Below, piece by piece: positions 58,259-64,000 of a stretch of 64,000 bases of DNA. Every line of letters starts with the position of its first letter. The first letter of the stretch is position 1. Source of the stretch: Fennellomyces sp. T-0311 (Eukaryota > Mucoromycota > Mucoromycetes > Mucorales > Lichtheimiaceae); assembly GCA_025266875.1 (NCBI GenBank), contig JALLLT010000018.1, positions 620,001 to 684,000 of the forward strand. The letters are read 5' to 3'. A program made the translations under genes and the position numbers. Below the pieces are notes generated by a model. The model searched no databases and was not told the DNA's origin. It worked only from the letters and a program-made list of their open reading frames with translations.

Positions 58259-60358
58259 TTATTGATTAAATACAACGTTTTCAACCTTACTCTTAGCGTA
58301 AGTGATGGCGTTTTCGGTTATATGTTTACATTTCACAATTGTCAAGTTTTGTAGTTTTGGCGCCTGGTCTATCAGCACCCTGATTCCGTGATCCGACAAT
58401 TCTCCCAACCTTTCCAAGTGAATACTTTTCAAGTTACTGGAATGTTTGCCGACAATTTTAAGGGAATCATATAAAAGATAATCGTCTACAAACTGGTCCA
58501 TTTCGACGAGTTTGACATGGGATAAACTGTTGCCACGTTTTTCGAAAAACCTGTTCATAACATCTACTGAAATGTTTGGCAATTTTTCGAAAGTAACATC
58601 CTCCAATGTTACAATGCCGGCCAATGCAGAAAGAACAGCGTTCGTTACAATGTGTGAGCTGCGCCGGAGCCAACATTTTCTAAGTCGCCGTCTAGATTTT
58701 GAATCCGTTGCGTAAGTGTCGAATAATCGCGTTAAATCCGCATCGTTTCTCATGGTCCACAAGTCGTCGGACAGTCCAAAGGTGTCCAATTGCGGCAAAG
58801 TTATCAGTGTGTCCACGAAAGCCGATATCTCCTTTGCTGCAACAATTTCTATGTGCGCCAAAGCGGTACAGGCCGATATTGACCGTGAAATCAGCGGCAT
58901 CATTACTTCTCCATGACCCCACAATGTCAAACGCTCCAGGTTCCTTAGTTCTAGGTCTTCAAATAACATAGGGTTGCTTGAGAGTAAATCCTCGTCGGGC
59001 ATAAAAATATTGGTATGGAGCTCCTTGAGTGAAAGCATATTTCGTCGTATTAGTGGTAAAAATGCTGAAGCTGGTTCGGCAGAGCCTCCGTTCTTTGTGT
59101 ATAGTCGGCGTATACCGGGATGAGAATCTTGCGCATCCGAAGGTGTCAGGTCTGGTACCGCAGTACCTAGAGGGTTATATCCAAATGTCTCCAAGTTTGG
59201 AAAGAGTGTGTTGACGACATCCAGGACTGAGATATGGCAACCGTACAAAACTAGACGACGTACTTGCTGACAAAATGGTCGTAGTCTTACAAGATCTTGT
59301 TGAATAATAGATCTGGCCTTTAATTGAATGTCTACCAGAGAGCTTTTGAAACTGGGTGGTGCAGACTCGCCAATCGCATGCCATAGATAAGTTGGAGTCG
59401 AGTACTCTATGCTTTTGAGACTCGAGCAAGTGGAGAGTAGTGAAGTCAGGGATACCGCCGGATACAATTCATTTAAATGTATCACAAGTCTGGTCAAGGT
59501 GGTATGCACCATTAATATTGCCTTTGAAAATTGTGTGGCCTCAGTATTGATATGCTTGGTAGCATTTTCTGTGATTAAATAGTTGAGTTCCTAAACGAAA
59601 ACGTACGAACTCAATGGACGCTTACCATTCATTTTCAGCGACTTGAGTTTCCTAAATTTACCATCCTTCATGGTACGCAAGTAATGTAAAAAGACGCCAC
59701 GATTTTTGGTGTTGATGGTCAGATCTTTCACATGTATTGCAATATGTGGCATCACGCTCGTAGTCCAATCCGCCTTTGTACCATCACCACTCGTCATTTT
59801 TTCCCAAATCGTCGAACATTTGGATACCTTGATACGCCATTCGCTGCAGACACTCCAGAATGCGGATTTTGAATTCTCTGGCAATAGCATGACGATTTCG
59901 CCTACAAGTTCGACTGGAAATTTAGCTACAAAGTTGACCCGCGTTTCGTTTTCCCTTGTCGCCTGCTCTTTGCAGTTTATGATTTGGGTGTAATGGGGAT
60001 GATCCGCCGAAACTTTTTGTAGAGCATTGTTGTAAGCGTCGATTGCTCTGCGTTGTTTGCCTTGCATCTGATATAGATCGCCCAGTCGAAGGTAACCTTT
60101 TGCCACAGTCGGTTGAAAGGTAATCATCTCTTGCGCATCTTTTTCTGCTTCTTCAAATCTCGCTTGTTTCCCAAGAGCATGCGAACGGTGGTCAAGTGTC
60201 ACCATAAGGAACTCTTGAACCTTGCATAACGTAGTTGATGCAAATCCGATTGCTTGTTCGTATTTTCGAGCATCAAGCGCCGGTCCCACTTTGCGGAACG
60301 TGTTTTTTACCAAGTCAGTGTCGAGGTCATAGATCGGAAATAAGGTAGCGGGCTCCAT
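58259..60358 (-). CDS. TPR-F-box-LRR protein, copy 1
   Basis: Two exons: 60358..59626 and 59568..58259, giving 680 aa. N-terminal TPR repeats (about 25-140; GYLRLGDLYQMQGKQRRAID, ADHPHYTQ) precede an F-box (about 150-195; FVAKFPVELVGEIVMLLPEN, FWSVCSEWRIKV). About fifteen irregular leucine-rich repeats run to the end (RRLVLYGCHISVLDVVN, FPNLETFGYN, LKSIHLERLGELSDHGIRVL, LQNLTIVKCKHITENAI). F-box proteins recruit substrates to the SCF ubiquitin ligase through Skp1. The LRR fan binds the target, unknown here. TPR plus F-box plus LRR (Pof1/Dia2-like order) is greatly amplified in some Mucoromycota. The first exon is read from the ATG because the frame upstream opens only with TTG. Copy 2 lies next in the same direction. 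Confidence 0.9.
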
Positions 60359-61268
60359 GTTGATGATCAAGAAAGCGTTGGTGAAAGCAAACTGGTAGTT
60401 GTAACAACTCTTACTTTCTTTTTAAAGCAACCACGGTAAGGCATGTATTATTTAGGCAAACCAATGTCTTTATTAGTTCTCTTCACGCCAAGAGCGAAAA
60501 ATATTGTGATACAAAATTACAGTTTACTCAGCCCGTTTCATTTTTTGTCCTACCAATGCATGGTTACTTCATATCACGTTTGCTAGATAACCTCCTTGGT
60601 AAGGCATCCAGTATTTCCAAAAATCAACGTCGCCAAGGCAAGATTTTTATGATAGTGACTTACTTTTATGGATTGACATTGACTTTTGGAAACACTGTAC
60701 ATATTTTGTTTACATTTATCCTCGTATGTCGGATAATAAGTACCATTTGTGTACAAGAAAGAGAAATAAGAACCTGAATCCTCGTTCGATACATGGAAGT
60801 GGCAGTAGTGTGTTATAAAAGCCGAGTGTGTGGCTAGCCATACTAGGCGAACCATCTGCAGCAACTGCGCCTCCCTGAACTTTCCCAAGTAACATAGTTG
60901 TGACATGAGAGTCTTGGGTAGTGACAATTTTGGATACTTTTGCGTCACTGCTTTGGGTGTGCATCAAACTATCGACCGTCAACTGATATCTGTTGCATTA
61001 TTTATTTCGATGTATGGTAATTTCACATCATCCGCCACTGATTGAATAATATCAGTAGACTAGCTAGAGTCCTTGTCATACAAATATATTGCCGAGAAAA
61101 AATAACTTGCTGAAATATCTTTAGTCTACGCAACGAAAACCAATGCCTTAACCCTTTTCTTTTTGTACATGCTCTCTATAGTAGCTTGTCAAGTAATGTC
61201 ATTTCTAGGGATTGAAGATGGTCCACATGTATAACGTATTCTTTATCCACTCAAAAGTTGTGTATTAT
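60359..61268. other. Spacer between F-box copies 1 and 2
   Basis: A minus-strand 88-codon stretch (60716..60982; DSHVTTMLLGKVQGGAVAAD) reads like protein but has no ATG start and no known match, and is perhaps a relic. Otherwise AT-rich. Confidence 0.3.
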
Positions 61269-63347
61269 CTAAATTATTACAACATTTCTGACTTTTTTCT
61301 TTGTAAGTTCAATAACGTCTAGCGTAACTGATTTACACTTCACTAGTGTTAAACTTTCTAATTTAGGAGATTTTTCTACTAATTCGGTAATCCCATATCC
61401 AGTGATTTTATCCAACTTCTCTAGTCGGATATGTTTCAAGCAAGTTAGATTGTGCCCAATAGCAATCAGAGAACTGCTTGTAATTGCATCGACTTGGTTT
61501 AGCCTTAGGTCCAGAATATTGTCGCCAAGTTTCTTGAAAAACGCGTTCCACCCTTGTGTTGAAACGCGTGATGCACCCTCAAGTGTAATACTTTTCAATG
61601 TGCTGATATCGACTAAAGCACCAAGCACATCTCTTGTCATTATGGTTCGGCAGTGTCGAAGCGAAATGGATTTGAGTCGACGGCCGGATTGCGGATCACT
61701 TGCATACTTCTTGAACAATCGTATGAGGTCTGCTTCACCAGTCGCACATCGGGGATAGGAGATACTGAGATACTCCAATTGCGGTAACACTAAAAGTGTC
61801 TGTGCTATACCGGCAATGTCTCTCGACTCGACAATCGTAAATCGATTCAGTGTGGTACAGGTAGATATCGACCGTAAAATCAATGGCTGAATGATATACC
61901 CGTCGTCTCCCCAGAAGGTCAGTCTGTTCAAATTTTTCAACTCCAGATCTGCATACGTTGCGATAAGGTCCATTGGAGAGTCTCCCCCTGAGACGTTAAT
62001 GTAGAGAGTTTCGAGGGAAAGTTGGTTCCTTCGTATCAATGGCAGAATTGTTGAAGCAGGTACTGGTGCGCCACCGTTTTGCGTGTAGAGCCGGCGTAAA
62101 CCCGGAGTGGATCGTTCGTCAAGTTCTGGTATCATATCAATCTGGGCGTTGTATCCAAACGTCTCAATATTTGGACAGAGTTGGCTGACGGCGTCCAGAA
62201 CTGTTGGATTACAACCGTGTAAAAGAAGACGTCGTATTTGTTGGCAACCAGGTAGTATTTTCTGAAGATCTTGACTGGTAATAGAATTAGCCGTTAATCG
62301 CAGATCGACCAAATGGTTGTGGGGTTCGAGCGGTGGAAGTTCGTCAGTCAAGTACGATAGATCGGATATTGTGGAATATTCAAGACACTTTAGGTTAGGA
62401 CAGAATAAAAGCAAATCTGTCGGTGATATCACAGTACTAAATTGTTGGTCGAATTTGATGACGAGCTTCGTCAGTGTGCCATGAATCTCCCATATGGCGC
62501 GCGAGAAGGGCGTAATTATCCCAGAATGGATATGTTTAGTTGCGTTTCCTTTACGTATGTCAAAAGCAATTGAGTTTCAAAGTGAATACATACAATTTCG
62601 ATAGAACGTACCATCCAAATTCAATGACTTCAGTTTCAAAAATTTTCCATCATTCATGGAGTGCAGATAATGTGAAAACACACGATAATTTGTGGTATTG
62701 ATCGTCAAGTCTTCCACATTTGCTGCGATGTCACTAATTGTAGCGATGGACCAATCCACATTTGTGCTATTACCAGTTCTCCATACTTTCCAAATACTTT
62801 TGCACCGGTATATTCTGGCTCGCCATACTTCGGAGACAGATAGCCAGACAAAAGTTGATTTAGCTGGTAATAATGCAATGATATTGTCAATAATTTCGAC
62901 CGGAAGCATAGCAATAAAATCAATTCGCGCCTCGTTTTGCTTTGTCGCTGACTCTTTGCCGTATACCATTTGTGTGTAGTCCGGGTGGTTCTCCAAAGCA
63001 CTTTGTAGACCGAGATTGTATGTGTCGATTGCATTTTGTTGTTTTCCTTGCATTTGATACATCTCGCCCAGACGAAGGTATCCTGTCGCCAACGTTGGCT
63101 CGTATCCAATTAAAGTCTGTGCGTCCTTGATGGCTTCCTCAAATTTCCCTTGCATTGAGAGAGCATAAACCCGATGGTTCAACATCGCCACAAGTGACTC
63201 GTGGATTCGGACAATTGCTTGCGCTGTATATTCAGTTATTTGTACATAATCTTGGCGGCTGACAGCAGTAGTAACTTTGGTGAACAGTTGTACTAGCGAG
63301 TCAGGTTCGAAACTGCTGTTGCAAGTCGAAAGTGGAGTGGATTCCAT
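61269..63347 (-). CDS. TPR-F-box-LRR protein, copy 2
   Basis: Two exons: 63347..62612 and 62548..61269, giving 671 aa. Same plan and same single intron site as copy 1, just after the SLNLD/SLKMN junction. TPR region (GYLRLGEMYQMQGKQQNAID), F-box (FIAMLPVEIIDNIIALLPAK, WLSVSEVWRARI) and LRR fan (IRRLLLHGCNPTVLDAVSQL, ALVDISTLKSITLEGASRVS, HIRLEKLDKITGYGITEL, LESLTLVKCKSVTLDVI). Overall about half of the aligned residues agree with copy 1 by eye, with the TPR part and the C-terminal repeat best kept. The LRR surface differs, as expected if the copies recognise different substrates. Role inferred: SCF substrate receptor. Confidence 0.9.
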
Positions 63348-63744
63348 GCTTGTTCTTGGGGAAAATAGGAATAATAGTAGGCAGAAAATGTTTTTTCAGC
63401 TCTTTGGTATTTTTTGGATAGATGTTGCAAGGGCTAATTTGATAATACCAAGTCTTTTATAACTTTTTCAATGCCTAGAAAAATGAAGAGAAGTATTGTG
63501 ATACAAAGTTTCAGTTTGCTTAGCATTTCGCTTATTGTACCACCTAAATTAAGAGCAGCCTGGTTACATTTAAGCTGCGTCGTTGTAATGAATAAGCCTC
63601 TTATATTGTTTAGAAGCAAACTTTTCAGGATAACAATATAGGAGTAATAGGATACGTAATAAGCTTTCAACAGACAAAATAATAAAGATATTAGTGGCTT
63701 GATAGGCATGATGAGAACTGGTGCTTCATTTTAGCAATATCAGG
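63348..63744. other. Spacer between F-box copies 2 and 3
   Basis: AT-rich, with no recognisable coding sequence. It contains the promoter of copy 2. Confidence 0.4.
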
Positions 63745-64000
63745 TTATTCAATAAATTGAACGCTCTTTACGTTTCCATTGGTGTATCTAGTGGGGTTTT
63801 GTATCACATGTCTGCATTTTTCTATTATTAAACTCTGCAACCCAGATGCTTGCTCAACCAAGTCCGCAATTCTTTGTTCTGTTACTGCGACTTTCAGCTT
63901 TTCAAGGTGCAGGTCTTTCAAGCCTCTAGTGCTTCTGATATCGAACGGCCAACACTCCATTTCGGTAAACCTTACATCCGAGATACGGCCGCTGGTCTCG
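63745..64000 (-). CDS. TPR-F-box-LRR protein, copy 3, C-terminal end (partial)
   Basis: The frame is open from the window edge to TAA at 63745. Its last ~85 residues repeat the C-terminal pattern of the two neighbours: LKDLHLEKLKVAVTEQRIAD, LVEQASGLQSLIIEKCRHV, then VKSVQF and the stop. It is therefore a third paralog, cut by the end of the window. Whether the rest is intact cannot be seen. Confidence 0.7.
   Translation of the reverse strand, partial: ETSGRISDVRFTEMECWPFDIRSTRGLKDLHLEKLKVAVTEQRIADLVEQASGLQSLIIEKCRHVIQNPTRYTNGNVKSVQFIE

Overview
The window is nuclear DNA from a filamentous fungus, most likely an early-diverging one (Mucoromycota, probably Mucorales). The sequence shows eukaryotic genes cut by many introns of about 35-80 nt with GTAAGT-like donors and CTAAC/CTGAC-like branch sites. 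The proteins have fungal domain combinations: a PX-PH phospholipase D, HMG-CoA reductase with a sterol-sensing region, a GRAM-VASt membrane protein, a SOG2-type protein and a SigF-type NTF2-like protein. Ferroportin and TPR-F-box-LRR paralogs fit an early-diverging lineage. The lineage is inferred from gene content, not from a search.

Layout. 1.0-2.9 kb: mitochondrial acetyl-CoA hydrolase/transferase Ach1. 3-8.8 kb: gene-poor, with a decayed F-box/LRR gene. 8.8-28.3 kb: gene-rich, with phospholipase D (21 exons), HMG-CoA reductase, a SigF-type NTF2-like protein, a single-domain globin, acetyl-CoA acetyltransferase, a decayed stretch at 22-24 kb, an EF-hand-like/coiled-coil/membrane protein that may be KASH5-like, and an MFSD5-type transporter. 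28.3-39.4 kb: repeat-rich accessory region holding a MED7 pseudogene, tandem repeats, an ~810-bp inverted repeat, a proline-rich orphan, paired hairpin units beside telomere-like repeats, a pogo-like MITE and a Helitron relic. 39.4-57.9 kb: dense housekeeping genes (PDCD2/MYND, transaldolase, Swi5, cyclin C, GRAM-VASt, acetyl-CoA synthetase, Ygr210-type GTPase, quinone oxidoreductase, ferroportin, frataxin, SOG2-like). 58.2-64 kb: tandem array of three TPR-F-box-LRR paralogs, the last cut by the window edge.

How the genes relate. Ach1 and acetyl-CoA synthetase both handle acetate/acetyl-CoA. Acetyl-CoA acetyltransferase and HMG-CoA reductase are steps 1 and 3 of the mevalonate pathway, which feeds sterols and, in Mucorales, carotenoids and trisporoids. 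Ferroportin and frataxin are neighbouring iron genes. Cyclin C belongs to the Mediator kinase module, and the MED7 copy here is dead. Swi5 serves recombination. The multi-exon models were built by joining exons in phase so that conserved family motifs stay continuous, and each has a total length divisible by three. Ferroportin was read as one open frame, and its start is uncertain. No tRNA, rRNA or CRISPR array was seen.
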